Positions 26,052 through 35,697 of a stretch of 64,000 nt of DNA are shown in pieces. The stretch spans positions 1,391,979 through 1,455,978 of the forward strand of contig JANQAD010000001.1 in assembly GCA_024707205.1 (NCBI GenBank), written 5' to 3'. A program made the translations under genes and the position numbers. The stretch is from Demequina sp. GTDB lineage: Bacteria > Actinomycetota > Actinomycetes > Actinomycetales > Demequinaceae. Below the pieces are notes generated by a model. It was not told the DNA's origin and did no database searches. It saw nothing but the letters and a program-made list of their open reading frames with translations. Within the stretch, counting starts at the first letter, position 1. Each line of letters begins with the position of its first letter.

Positions 26052-27110
26052 CTACGCCGGGACGGGCCCGGTGGTGTTGCCGCGGCGGAACTCGAGCGGC
26101 ATGAGCACCCGCTCCGGCGTACGTCCCTCGAGCAGCGCCTTGACCTCGGCGGCGAGCACGCGGCCCTTGGCGGCGCCGTCCTGCTTCATGGTTGTGACCT
26201 CATGCGGCGTCACCCACGGCAGGTCGAGGCCGTCGAAGCCGGTGACGGAGAGATCGTCGGGGACGGACATGCCCTGCTCCCTGGCGGCGAGGATCACGCC
26301 TCCTGCGAGGAGGTCGGACTGGCACACGATGGCCGTGGGCTTCGAGGGGTGCGAGAGCGCGAGGTGGCCCGCGGCGATGCCGTCCTCGACCATCGACGCG
26401 TGAGACTCGATGATCACGCACGGCTCGATTCCGGCGAGCTCAAACGCGTCGAGGCGGTGGTGGATGGGCGTCCATGCGGCCCGCGAGGTTTCGGCGCGCG
26501 TGATGACGCGAGTGTCTCCCTCCACGCCGAACGGCAGCGTGATGGTGCCGATGCGCTCGTGCCCCAGTTCGCGAAGGTGGCTGATGAGGCGAACGGTGGC
26601 CTCGGTGTCGTCGATGTCGAGCGATCCCGCACCCTCGGGCGCAGGGCCCTCCATCACGACCAGCGGGATGCCTCGCCTGCGCGCGATCGCGAGGGCGGGC
26701 TCGTCGTGGTCGCGGACGCGGAGCACCACCACGGCGTCCATGGCCGCGTTGTCGAGCAGCGTGCGCTCGCCTTCCTCGCCAGTGGGCTGCGGGATGAGGA
26801 GCACGCCAACGCCCATGGCGCCGAAGTCGGCGATGAGGGCGTCGAGGATGCGCAGGTTCAGGGGGTCGCGGAATGACCGGGCGAACTTCTCGTGGATGAC
26901 CACGCCGACGATGCCGGAACGGCCAGAGCGCAGCGCGCGCCCCTGCGGGGACGGACCGCCGTACCCGAGTTCCTCCGCCGCCCGCTCAACACGGGCCTTG
27001 GTGTCGGGTGAGATGGGACCGGCGCCCGAGTAGGTCAGCGACACCGTGGACAGCGACACGCCCGCGCGAGCGGCAACGTCTGCCATGGTCGGCTTCTTGA
27101 GCTTCGACAC
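26052..27110 (-). CDS. LacI-family transcriptional regulator
   Basis: A 352-residue regulator with helix-turn-helix TMADVAARAGVSLSTVS at residues 8-24, hinge region near 50 and a periplasmic-binding-type sensor domain (SGIVGVVIHE; VCQSDLLAGGVILAA; SVTGFDGLDLP). The GTG at 27108-27110 has AAGGGG upstream and fits the family start; a longer frame goes back to 27155. It is divergent from an MFS exporter, which it may control. AACGTAGCGTT at about 27125, a small dyad in the shared gap, is a weak operator candidate. Confidence 0.9.
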   Translation of the reverse strand: MSKLKKPTMADVAARAGVSLSTVSLTYSGAGPISPDTKARVERAAEELGYGGPSPQGRALRSGRSGIVGVVIHEKFARSFRDPLNLRILDALIADFGAMGVGVLLIPQPTGEEGERTLLDNAAMDAVVVLRVRDHDEPALAIARRRGIPLVVMEGPAPEGAGSLDIDDTEATVRLISHLRELGHERIGTITLPFGVEGDTRVITRAETSRAAWTPIHHRLDAFELAGIEPCVIIESHASMVEDGIAAGHLALSHPSKPTAIVCQSDLLAGGVILAAREQGMSVPDDLSVTGFDGLDLPWVTPHEVTTMKQDGAAKGRVLAAEVKALLEGRTPERVLMPLEFRRGNTTGPVPA

Positions 27111-27233
27111 GCCGTACCCCTTTGAACGTAGCGTTTGGCCCAAGCGTAGCGGCACCAGCCAGCGAATTCGTAACGATTGAAGGCAACCCTACCAAGCGGT
27201 CAGTGGGGGCCCTTTCATGCGAGAGAATGAACC

Positions 27234-28562
27234 GTGAGTATCGCGACCGTCGATCCGAGCCCTCAGCGAGTCGCCCGCGCCCGACTCGGGGTCCTCGGCC
27301 TGTTCTGGCTCATGGGCGTGCTTCTCAGCACGTACGTGTCTCGCGTTCCCAGTGTGGCGAAGCTCCTCGATGTGACGACGGGGCGGCTCGCCCTGCTCAT
27401 GCTCGCGGGAGCGGTCGGCGCGCTGGCCGCCCTCACCGTCACGGGTTGGGTGGTCGCGAAGTTCGGCACCAAGCGCGTGCTGTGGTGGTCGTCGTTCGTC
27501 TACCTGGCGGCGTTCCTCACGGTCGCGTGGTCCACGGCGGCGGGTTCGCAGTTCTGGTTCGCGTTTGGCCAGTTCTTCGTGTCGTTCGCCTTCGCCTTCA
27601 CCAACGTCTCCATGAACGCCGAGGCCGCGAACGTGGAGCACTGGATGAAGCGCGCGGTGATGCCGCACTTCCACGCCTCGTTCTCCGTGGGCATGGCCAT
27701 CGGCATCGCCTTTGGTGCGCTCGTGTCGCACTTTGGGGTGTCTCCCGCGGTGCACTTCGCGTGCGTCGCGCTCGCACTCACGGCGTTCCGGCTCGCGATC
27801 ATCCCCGCCGCGGTCGTGCGCGGCGCCCCCGACCCCGCGGGCGCGCCCACGGGCATCGGCGGCCCCTTCAAGACGGCCCGCGACGAGTATCGCGAGCGCC
27901 GAGTGATCCTCATCGGCCTCATCGTGTTCGCGGCGTCCACCATCGAGGGCGCCGCAGCCCAGTGGTCGTCGCTCGCCGTGGTGCAGGCGTTCGACACCAC
28001 CGAGGCCATCGGCGACATCGCCTACTGGGTGTTCGTGGTGGCGATGGTGACCACCCGCGGCTTCGGCGCGCACATCATCGGCCGCGTCGGGCGCGTGGTT
28101 TCGCTGCGGGTATCGGCGGTGCTCGTGTTCCTAGGCGTGCTCGTCTTCGCGTTCACGCCAGTGTTCTGGGCCGTCCCCGTCGCGATGATTCTGTGGGGCC
28201 TCGGCGCGGGCCTTGGCGTGCCCATCGGCTTCTCCGCCGCCTCCGACGACCCCACCAAGGCCGCGGCCCGCGTCGCCGCCGTCTCGTCCTTCTCCACCGT
28301 CGCGGGCCTGATCATGCCGCAGGTCATCGGGCACCTCGGCGACGTCATCGAGCTGCGCAAGGCGCTTACGATCGCGTGCGCCGCGGCCGTGCTCTCGTTC
28401 GCGATCGCGCGGGCCGTTCGCACGCAAGGCCCGCTATTCCGCTCCCACCGGGCCTTGGCGCGAACGGTGAGCGGAACGTCGGCGATAGAGACGGACGCCG
28501 TGCGCTACGAGGAGGACAGGGACGCCGACGGCATCCCCGACGAGTTTCAGGACCCCCGCTAG
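27234..28562 (+). CDS. MFS transporter (YbjJ-like)
   Basis: A 442-residue protein with about twelve membrane segments. RVPSVAKLL at the end of helix 1, NVSMNAEAANVE and FHASFSVGMAIG resemble the YbjJ/FucP-like MFS group. The C-terminal tail after residue 400 is acidic and ends DADGIPDEFQ, similar to a type 3 thrombospondin-like calcium loop; in a cytosolic tail this is odd and may be chance. Substrate unknown; regulation by the divergent LacI protein is inferred. Confidence 0.82.
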   Translation: MSIATVDPSPQRVARARLGVLGLFWLMGVLLSTYVSRVPSVAKLLDVTTGRLALLMLAGAVGALAALTVTGWVVAKFGTKRVLWWSSFVYLAAFLTVAWSTAAGSQFWFAFGQFFVSFAFAFTNVSMNAEAANVEHWMKRAVMPHFHASFSVGMAIGIAFGALVSHFGVSPAVHFACVALALTAFRLAIIPAAVVRGAPDPAGAPTGIGGPFKTARDEYRERRVILIGLIVFAASTIEGAAAQWSSLAVVQAFDTTEAIGDIAYWVFVVAMVTTRGFGAHIIGRVGRVVSLRVSAVLVFLGVLVFAFTPVFWAVPVAMILWGLGAGLGVPIGFSAASDDPTKAAARVAAVSSFSTVAGLIMPQVIGHLGDVIELRKALTIACAAAVLSFAIARAVRTQGPLFRSHRALARTVSGTSAIETDAVRYEEDRDADGIPDEFQDPR

Positions 28563-28571
28563 CCTGTCCCC

Positions 28572-29606
28572 ATGACCACCCTCGCCGAGCTCACGACCCT
28601 CCGGGTGGGGGGACCGGCCGCGCGCTTTCAAGAGGCGGCGACGGAGGCCGAGCTCATCGAGGCCGTGCGCGGGGCCGACGCTGACGGCGTGCCGCTGCTG
28701 GTGATCGGCGGGGGCTCAAACCTGCTGGTGGGCGACGCGGGCTTCGACGGACTCGTGCTTCGCGACGCGCGGCGGGACGTGCGCATCCAGGACGACGGCT
28801 TCTGCGGGGGCGTGTCCGTCACTGCCACCGCGGGCACGGTGTGGGACGCCGTGGTTGAGCGGGCCGTCGCCGAGGAGTGGGTGGGGCTCGAGGCCCTGAG
28901 CGGCATCCCCGGCTCCGTTGGCGCGGCCCCCGTGCAGAACATCGGCGCGTACGGCGCGGAGCTTTCCGACACCCTCGCTGCCGTTCGCGTGTGGGACCGC
29001 GAGAAGGGCGCCGTCCGCACGCTCACGCTCATCGAGCTGGGTTTCGGCTATCGCGACTCAGTGCTCAAGCGCTCGCTTGCCGCCCCATTCGGCCCGACGC
29101 CGCGGTACGTGGTCCTGGACGTCACCGTGCACACGCGGTTCGGTTCGCTCTCGGCGCCCGTGCGGTACGCGCAGCTGGCGTCGGCGCTTGAGATCGAGGT
29201 GGGGGACAAGGCGCCGATCTCCGCGGTCCGCGAGGCGGTGCTGGCGCTGCGAGGGTCCAAGGGCATGGTGCTGGATTCGGAGGACAACGACACCTGGTCG
29301 GCGGGATCGTTCTTCACGAACCCTGTGGTGACCACAGACCAGGTGCCGGAGGGCGCCCCCCGCTACCCAGCGTCGGGCGGAATGGTGAAGACGAGCGCGG
29401 CGTGGCTCATCGAGCACGCCGGGATCGAGAAGGGCTTTGCGCTGCCCGGATCGCGAGCCGCGATCTCGACGAAGCACACGCTCGCGCTGACCAATCGCGG
29501 TGGTGCGAGCGCTCGCGAGCTGCTTGACCTCGCGGCGCACGTGCAGGACGCCGTGGCCCGGGCGTGGGGGATAGCCCTCACGCCCGAGCCGGTGGTCGTT
29601 CCCTAG
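28572..29606 (+). CDS. murB: UDP-N-acetylenolpyruvoylglucosamine reductase
   Basis: Flavoenzyme of peptidoglycan precursor synthesis making UDP-MurNAc. The 344-residue protein has TTLRVGGPAARF, IGGGSNLLV, LSGIPGSVGAAPVQNIGAYG, GYRDSVLK and the catalytic Ser in SAGSFFTNPV, all expected for a type I MurB. It starts 9 bases after the MFS gene stop. A family B word lies inside the coding region near 29093. Confidence 0.96.
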   Translation: MTTLAELTTLRVGGPAARFQEAATEAELIEAVRGADADGVPLLVIGGGSNLLVGDAGFDGLVLRDARRDVRIQDDGFCGGVSVTATAGTVWDAVVERAVAEEWVGLEALSGIPGSVGAAPVQNIGAYGAELSDTLAAVRVWDREKGAVRTLTLIELGFGYRDSVLKRSLAAPFGPTPRYVVLDVTVHTRFGSLSAPVRYAQLASALEIEVGDKAPISAVREAVLALRGSKGMVLDSEDNDTWSAGSFFTNPVVTTDQVPEGAPRYPASGGMVKTSAAWLIEHAGIEKGFALPGSRAAISTKHTLALTNRGGASARELLDLAAHVQDAVARAWGIALTPEPVVVP

Positions 29607-32128
29607 CCGTCGGCGGCGATTGCCTGGAGGATGTCCAGGCGGGACGCTCGCCACGCGGGCCAGATGGCCGCGAGGACGCCCGCGATGGCTGCGAGCACGG
29701 TGTAGACCGCCAGCCAGACCCACGGGATCGCAACGCGATCGAAGCCCTGATCCTTGAGCGACAGCACCAAGGCGGAGCCAAGGCCGACGCCAAGGATCAT
29801 GCCCAGGATGGTGCCGAAGATCGCCATCACCATGGATTCGATGGTCACCATCCGCCACACGGAGCTGCGCTTCACACCCACAGCGCGCAGCAGGCCGATC
29901 TCGCGGGTGCGCTCAGTGACGGACAGCAGGAGCGTGTTCGCCACGCCGAGCAGCGCGATGAGCAGCGCCACCATCAGAAGCGCGGAGATGGTCGCGAGGA
30001 TGAAGTCGATCGCCGTGGACGCGAGCTGAGCCAGCTGGTCGGGCCGTTGCAGGATCACCGTGGGGAAGTTCTCTGAGAGCGCGTCCGTGAGGGTGGTCTG
30101 CATCTCGTCCACATCGGTGCCGTCATCGAGCTTGACCTGCGCCTGGGCGATGTCGACGTCGCCGACGAGCGACTCACCCGTGTCCCAATCGACGAAGAAG
30201 TTCGCGTCGCCGTCGGCGTTGTACAGGCCCTTGACCTCGAGGTCTTGGGTGCCCGCCTCACCGGTGAGCTCCACGTGATCGCCGACCTTGACGCCGAGCG
30301 CCTGGATGGTGGAGTCGATGAACACGCCGCCCTTGACAGCAGTGAACTCGGGTGTGGTGTCGTAGTCGAACACCTGCACGGCGAGGTCGGGGTCGGTGAT
30401 GCCGACGGAGTACGTCTCGCCCTCGTACTTGACGTAGCCGAGCCCAAGCGGCGCGACGAAGTCGACGCCGGGCGTGTCCTCGACGAGCTTGACCGCGTCC
30501 GGCGACACGAAGCCCTGCGCGTCAACCATGAAGAATTCGGCCTTGATCTGGCTGAACTCGCTCGTGACGAGCGACTTGAGGGACTCGGTGAAGGTAGCCG
30601 TCAGCGCGAGCAGCATGACGCCGATCATGAGCGCCGCCGCCGTGTTGGAGGAGCGTCGCGGCTCGCGGTGGATGTTGTTCGCCGCGAGCTTGCCGTCGAC
30701 GCCCATCCACGCGGTGAGGACGCCCCGCAGGCCAAAGGCGAGCGGCACCAGTACCTGCGCCGCGAGCAGCGTGGCACCGAGGATCAGCAGCACCGCGCCA
30801 ACGCCCACATAGATGTAGGGCCGGTCGAGCGAGGCGTACAGGCCCGTCGCCACCGCGACCGCGCCGAGCAGGAGCATCGCCCCGCCAACGATGTTGCGCC
30901 GTCCAAGCGGCTTGCGGGAGTCCGTGGCGGCCTCTCGCAGCGCCTCCATGGGGGAGATCCGCGAGGCATGGATGGCCGGCGCGATCGCCGCGCCGATCGT
31001 CACCAGCATGCCGAGCACGTAGCTCCACAGCACGCCGGCCACAGGCAGCCCAACCGCGCCGAAGATGTCGGCGCCCAGCAGCTTCACAAGCGCCGTGGCG
31101 CCCAGGGCGAACAGGTAGCCGATGCCGATGCCAACGGTGGTCGCCACGATGCCCACGATGACGGCCTCGAGCAGGATCGTGGTGCGCACCTGGCTGCCCG
31201 TGGCGCCGATCGCGCGCAGCAGCCCGAACTCCCGGGTCCGCTGCGTCACGATGATGCGGAACGTGTTGACGATGATGTACGCGCCAACGAAGAGCGCTAC
31301 GAGGGCGAACACGATCGCGAAGATGTTGATGTAGTTGAAGATCGTGTCGAACTGACTCATGAGGTCGTCGGCCTTCTGTCGGCCCGTGACAGCGTGTGTG
31401 CCCTCCGGCAGCACCTTGGTGATCGCGGCGGCGACCTCCTCATTGTCGGCGCCGTCCTTGGTGACGATGCTTATCCCCTGGAAGCCGGGCTCGCCCGTGA
31501 GCGTGTGCGCCGCGGCGTCCGTGATGTACGCGAGGGTCGCGCCCTGAAGGTTGTTGTCGTCCCCAAATCGGACGGTGCCCACCAACGTGAACTCGTGGAC
31601 GCCGTCGGACGCAGCGACCCTAACCGCGTCGCCTATCGCGTACCCGAGCCGCGTGAGCGAGTCGATGTCCATGACGATCTGGTCGTCCGCCTCGGGCCCG
31701 TGACCGTCGACGATCGTGGAGCGATCCAGCTGTGGGTCGCCAGACCAGTTGAAGAGCTGGGTGGGTCCGCCGCCAAAGGTGGGCGCAGCGTCGGGGTCCT
31801 TAGGCATGATGGTCGCCTGCACCTGCACGGAACCGACGGCCCTCTCGACGCCGTCGACCGCCTGCACGGCGGCCACGTCGTCGGCTGTGAAGATCGCGTC
31901 ACCCTCCTGGAAGGGCTGATCACCGCCAACGCTCGCGTTGGGGTCCTGCTCCACGATGATGTCCTGACCGGCGTAGATGTCCGTGAAGAGCTTCGTGAAG
32001 CCATTGCGGAGCGAGCCGGTGAACGTGAAGGTCGCGGCCACGAGTGACACGCCGAGCGCCACGGCTATCGCGGTGAGGATGAGCCGTCCCGGCTTCTGCC
32101 GGACGGACTTGACGGCAAGTCTGAACAC
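29603..32128 (-). CDS. MacB/FtsX-type ABC exporter permease
   Basis: An 841-residue permease with two FtsX modules: helix 1 near residue 20 after KPGRLILTAIAVALG, large extracytoplasmic domains at about 45-250 and 500-700, and helix clusters at about 265-480 and 715-830. It ends in RASRLDILQAIAADG. The GTG at 32126-32128 begins 3 bases after the ATPase stop. Likely exports a lipoprotein, peptide or drug. Its last bases overlap the convergent murB stop. Confidence 0.88.
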   Translation of the reverse strand: MFRLAVKSVRQKPGRLILTAIAVALGVSLVAATFTFTGSLRNGFTKLFTDIYAGQDIIVEQDPNASVGGDQPFQEGDAIFTADDVAAVQAVDGVERAVGSVQVQATIMPKDPDAAPTFGGGPTQLFNWSGDPQLDRSTIVDGHGPEADDQIVMDIDSLTRLGYAIGDAVRVAASDGVHEFTLVGTVRFGDDNNLQGATLAYITDAAAHTLTGEPGFQGISIVTKDGADNEEVAAAITKVLPEGTHAVTGRQKADDLMSQFDTIFNYINIFAIVFALVALFVGAYIIVNTFRIIVTQRTREFGLLRAIGATGSQVRTTILLEAVIVGIVATTVGIGIGYLFALGATALVKLLGADIFGAVGLPVAGVLWSYVLGMLVTIGAAIAPAIHASRISPMEALREAATDSRKPLGRRNIVGGAMLLLGAVAVATGLYASLDRPYIYVGVGAVLLILGATLLAAQVLVPLAFGLRGVLTAWMGVDGKLAANNIHREPRRSSNTAAALMIGVMLLALTATFTESLKSLVTSEFSQIKAEFFMVDAQGFVSPDAVKLVEDTPGVDFVAPLGLGYVKYEGETYSVGITDPDLAVQVFDYDTTPEFTAVKGGVFIDSTIQALGVKVGDHVELTGEAGTQDLEVKGLYNADGDANFFVDWDTGESLVGDVDIAQAQVKLDDGTDVDEMQTTLTDALSENFPTVILQRPDQLAQLASTAIDFILATISALLMVALLIALLGVANTLLLSVTERTREIGLLRAVGVKRSSVWRMVTIESMVMAIFGTILGMILGVGLGSALVLSLKDQGFDRVAIPWVWLAVYTVLAAIAGVLAAIWPAWRASRLDILQAIAADG

Positions 32129-32131
32129 GGG

Positions 32132-32875
32132 TCAGCGCCCCATCTGCTTCATGCGGTCGAGGACCTTCTCGGCGGTCGGCTCGCGCATCTCGTCGACGAT
32201 CACGCCGTCGACGAGGAACAGGATGCGGTCGGCATACGACGCCGCGGTCGGGTCGTGCGTGACCATCACGATGGTCTGGCCGAACTCCTTGACGGCACGG
32301 CGCATGAACCCGAGCAGCTCCGCGCCGGAGCGCGCGTCGAGGTTTCCGGACGGCTCGTCCGCGAAGATGATCTGCGGGCGCGAGACGAGCGCGCGCGCCA
32401 CCGCGACGCGCTGCTGCTGCCCACCGGAAAGCTGCGCGGGCAGGTGGGTGAGACGGTCCCCGAGCCCCAGGATGCCGATGATCTCGTCGAACCACTCGGG
32501 GTCCACCTTGTTGCCTGCGATGTCGATGGGCAGAGTGATGTTCTCCTTCGCGGTGAGCGAGGGGATGAGGTTGAAGGACTGGAACACGAAGCCGATCAGG
32601 TCGCGGCGCACCTGGGTGATCTGCGCCTCGCTCAGCGAGGTGATGACCGTGCCCGAGATCGTGGACTCGCCGGCGGTGAGCCGGTCGAGGCCCGCGAGCG
32701 TGTGCAGCAGCGTGGACTTGCCGGAGCCAGAGGGGCCCATGATCGCCGTGAACTCGCCTTTGGCCATGTCCACGTTGATGCCGTTGAGGGCGCGAACCGC
32801 CGCTTCGCCGGAGCCGTAGTCCTTGTACCCGCCGCGCATGCTCGCGGCGATCTCGATCTGTGCTGGTGCGCTCAT
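32132..32875 (-). CDS. MacB/LolD-type ABC exporter ATPase
   Basis: A 247-residue ATPase with Walker A GPSGSGKST, signature [15 protein letters not shown], Walker B IIFADEPSGNLD and switch HDP. It begins with an AGAGGAG ribosome site before ATG 32873-32875. It is the partner of the 841-residue permease that follows. Confidence 0.93.
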   Translation of the reverse strand: MSAPAQIEIAASMRGGYKDYGSGEAAVRALNGINVDMAKGEFTAIMGPSGSGKSTLLHTLAGLDRLTAGESTISGTVITSLSEAQITQVRRDLIGFVFQSFNLIPSLTAKENITLPIDIAGNKVDPEWFDEIIGILGLGDRLTHLPAQLSGGQQQRVAVARALVSRPQIIFADEPSGNLDARSGAELLGFMRRAVKEFGQTIVMVTHDPTAASYADRILFLVDGVIVDEMREPTAEKVLDRMKQMGR

Positions 32876-33001
32876 CAGAAACTCCTCTTGTGGTGTGCTG
32901 CGTCAAGTCTGTCCGACGCCGTGCCCGCGGGCTATCGTCCGCGGGGATGGTTCACCGATCGTTCGCATGGGGGACGCCCCCCAAGGGATTCGCGCCTTGC
33001 G

Positions 33002-33661
33002 CTACGCGCCCGGAACCACAATCCCCGACTCGTACGCCTCCACCACCGCCTGCACGCGGTCGCGCACGCCCAGCTTGGTGAGGATGTGGCTCACGTGCGT
33101 CTTGATGGTGGTCCCGGACACGAACAGCTCGCTCGCGATCTCGGTATTGGACAGCCCGCGCGCCATGAGCCGCAGCACCTCCAGCTCGCGATCGGAGAGG
33201 TCGCCTATTTCTTGCGCTTGGATGGGCACACGGCCCGACGCTGTGGTTGAGAACCGCTCGATCACTCGCCTCGTGACCTCGGGAGCGAGCATCGCCTCAC
33301 CGCTCGCGACCACGCGGACCGCGTTGACCAAAGTGTCGCCGTCCGCGCTCTTCAGCAGGAAGCCCGAGGCGCCAAGCTGCAGCGCCTCGTAGACGTGCTC
33401 ATCGTCGTCGAAGGTGGTGAGGATGACGACGCGCACGTTTGGGCACTCGGCGAGCACGGCTCGCGCGGCGGAGATGCCGTCGAGTTCCGGCATGCGGATG
33501 TCCATGAGGATCACGTCGGGGTGGGTGGAGGTCGCGAGCGCCACGGCCTCTGTGCCGTCCCCTGCCTCGCCGCAGACGGTGATGTCCGGCTCGGACTCGA
33601 GGATCATGCGCAGGCCCGCGCGCACCATCGCCTGGTCGTCCACGAGCCCAACGCGGATCAC
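33002..33661 (-). CDS. NarL/LuxR-family response regulator
   Basis: A 219-residue two-component regulator: receiver domain with phospho-acceptor Asp54 in ILMDIRMPELDG, Thr/Lys switch region (VVILTTFDD, GFLLKSA) and a LuxR-type helix-turn-helix (LSDRELEVLRLMARGLSNTEIA start) at the C-terminus. GTG start overlaps the kinase stop (GTGA). A family B word lies in the linker, encoding SVVRVG-region residues on the opposite strand near 33231. It probably controls the exporter upstream in the same operon. Confidence 0.93.
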   Translation of the reverse strand: MIRVGLVDDQAMVRAGLRMILESEPDITVCGEAGDGTEAVALATSTHPDVILMDIRMPELDGISAARAVLAECPNVRVVILTTFDDDEHVYEALQLGASGFLLKSADGDTLVNAVRVVASGEAMLAPEVTRRVIERFSTTASGRVPIQAQEIGDLSDRELEVLRLMARGLSNTEIASELFVSGTTIKTHVSHILTKLGVRDRVQAVVEAYESGIVVPGA

Positions 33662-34869
33662 GACTCACCCCCAGTGAGAGTGCCGACCTCGCGGGTCTTG
33701 CCTGGCAGCGGCCGCATCGTCGGCAGCAGGGCCCTCAGCCGGTAGCCGCCGCCCGCCGCCGGCCCAATGTCGAAGGCGCCGCCGAGCGCCTCCACGCGCT
33801 CGCGCATCCCCACCACGCCGTGCCCTCCCGAAGGCGAGGGATCCGCGGAGGCGCCCCGGCCGTCGTCCCGTACCTCGATGGTGACGGAATCGGGGGCCTT
33901 GCGCACCTCAACGGTGGCGGAGGCGCCAGGGCCGGCGTATTTCAGCGCGTTCGTGAGCCCCTCCTGGATGATGCGGAACGCGTTGAGCTCCACGCCCGCG
34001 GGCACCGCGGCGTCGCCCGTGATGACGAGCCGCACGGGCATGCCGGCCTCGCGCACCTGGCGGGCGAGCGCCGGGACGTCCGCGAGCGAGGGGGCGGGCG
34101 TCAGGCCTTGGGTGCCGGCGGCGTCGGCCCTGAGCACCCCGATCATGCGCTGCATCTCATTGAGACCGCTGCGGCCGGCCGCGGAGATGGTGGTGAGCGC
34201 CTCGGCGATGCGGGGGTCGGCGTCGGCGGCGAGGCGGCGAGCGCCCTCCGCCTGGAGCGTCATGACGGTCATCTCGTGCGCTACGACGTCGTGGAGCTCC
34301 CGCGCGATGCGGGCGCGCTCGGTCGCGACGGCAGTGCGGGCGGCGTCCGCCGCGGCCTGCTCCTGGCGGGCGTGCACGCGCTCCAGCTCCGCGGTTCGCT
34401 CCGCGCGGTCGCGCTCCACGAACCCGAGCAGCAGCGGCAGCACGGTGCCGAACGCGACCGACATGAGCGCAGGCCACGCGACGGTGTCCGTGAACACCAG
34501 GCCGACCCCGGTCCACCCGAGCAGCAGCGCGCCAATGACGCTCGCCTGCACGATAGCCGCGCGCCTGGGCAGGTAGGCGGCGAGCCCGTAGATGCCGATG
34601 AATGGCGCTATCACCGCGAGTGAATCGGGGTAGCCGAGGCCCTGGACCACGATCCAAACGGCGGTGGTGCTCCACGCCACGGCCTTGGGGTAGCGCTGGC
34701 GCCACACCAAGGGCAGCACCTGGACAACGATGAGCACGACCCCCAACGCGTCCCACTCACGCTGCCCACCCTGCGGCTCGGAGGTGCGCGCCACGATGCT
34801 GACCGCCGTCAGCAGCAGCACGCTCGCCGCGATGAGCGCGTCCGCGAGCCGCGGGATCTTCACTCTCAC
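33658..34869 (-). CDS. sensor histidine kinase, HisKA_3 type
   Basis: A 403-residue membrane kinase with six N-terminal hydrophobic segments (residues 10-150), a short coiled coil, phospho-acceptor His193 in ARELHDVVAHEM and an ATPase domain with DDGRG and GGHGVVGMRERV. It is of the DesK/LiaS-like actinobacterial class. It lies between an ABC-2 exporter and the response regulator, so sensing an envelope-active or exported compound is likely but inferred. Confidence 0.92.
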   Translation of the reverse strand: MRVKIPRLADALIAASVLLLTAVSIVARTSEPQGGQREWDALGVVLIVVQVLPLVWRQRYPKAVAWSTTAVWIVVQGLGYPDSLAVIAPFIGIYGLAAYLPRRAAIVQASVIGALLLGWTGVGLVFTDTVAWPALMSVAFGTVLPLLLGFVERDRAERTAELERVHARQEQAAADAARTAVATERARIARELHDVVAHEMTVMTLQAEGARRLAADADPRIAEALTTISAAGRSGLNEMQRMIGVLRADAAGTQGLTPAPSLADVPALARQVREAGMPVRLVITGDAAVPAGVELNAFRIIQEGLTNALKYAGPGASATVEVRKAPDSVTIEVRDDGRGASADPSPSGGHGVVGMRERVEALGGAFDIGPAAGGGYRLRALLPTMRPLPGKTREVGTLTGGES

Positions 34870-34893
34870 CGCCTCAGCCTAGGCGCGGCCGCG

Positions 34894-35697
34894 TCAGCGG
34901 TCCTCTGGGCGCTGCCAGCGGAACGTGCGCACCGCCCAGATGGTGCCGACCACGAACCACAGCAGAAGGACCACCGCCGTCATCCCGTGCTGCCAGCTGC
35001 CGCTCGCCTCGGCCGTCTCGAACTCCGGTGGCAGAAAGACCGAACGCATGCCCTGTGCGAGCCACTTGAGCGGGAACACTGAGGCCACGTGCTGCAGGAA
35101 CGTCGGCACCTCGGTGAACACGATGAATACGCCCGAGATGAATTGCAGGAACAGGGTGACCGGCGTGAGGATCGCGGAGCCGGCCCGAGCGTTGCGCAAC
35201 AGCGAGCTCATCGCTATGCCGAGCGCAACCGACGCCGCCGTGCCCAGCAGGAACACCCAGGTGAAGGTGACCCAAGCGTCGGCCGTCGTTGGCAGATCCA
35301 CGTCGTAGAACGCGACCCCAACCCAAATCAGCGCGGCGAGCTGCACCACGGAGATGAACAGCACCTGCGTCAGCTTGCCCGCGAAGAACGCGGTGGTGGG
35401 AAGCGGGGTGCCGTGCAGTCGCTTGAGGATGTCGGCGTCGCGGTCGGTGGAGAGTCCCAGCGCGAGCGACTGGAAGCCGGTGTTCATGATGCCGCTCGCG
35501 ATCATGCCCGCGAGGAAGTACTGGCTGAAGCTCACGCCCTCGCCCACGTCCTGGCTGCCGAAGATCGACCCGAACACCACGAGCAGGAACACGGGGAACG
35601 CGAAGATGAAGATCATCTGCTCGCGCGAGCGCAGGAACTCCTTGAGTTCCACGCGCGTGCGGTCCACCGCGATGGACGTCCAGGTTGGGCGGCTCAT
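34894..35697 (-). CDS. ABC-2 type exporter permease
   Basis: A 267-residue permease with six membrane segments, of the DrrB-like drug/lipid efflux type (FLRSREQMIFIFAFPVFLL; GIMNTGFQSLALGLSTDRD). The ATG at 35695-35697 overlaps the ATPase stop in ATGA; a longer frame to 35853 lies inside the ATPase gene and is rejected. Confidence 0.9.
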   Translation of the reverse strand: MSRPTWTSIAVDRTRVELKEFLRSREQMIFIFAFPVFLLVVFGSIFGSQDVGEGVSFSQYFLAGMIASGIMNTGFQSLALGLSTDRDADILKRLHGTPLPTTAFFAGKLTQVLFISVVQLAALIWVGVAFYDVDLPTTADAWVTFTWVFLLGTAASVALGIAMSSLLRNARAGSAILTPVTLFLQFISGVFIVFTEVPTFLQHVASVFPLKWLAQGMRSVFLPPEFETAEASGSWQHGMTAVVLLLWFVVGTIWAVRTFRWQRPEDR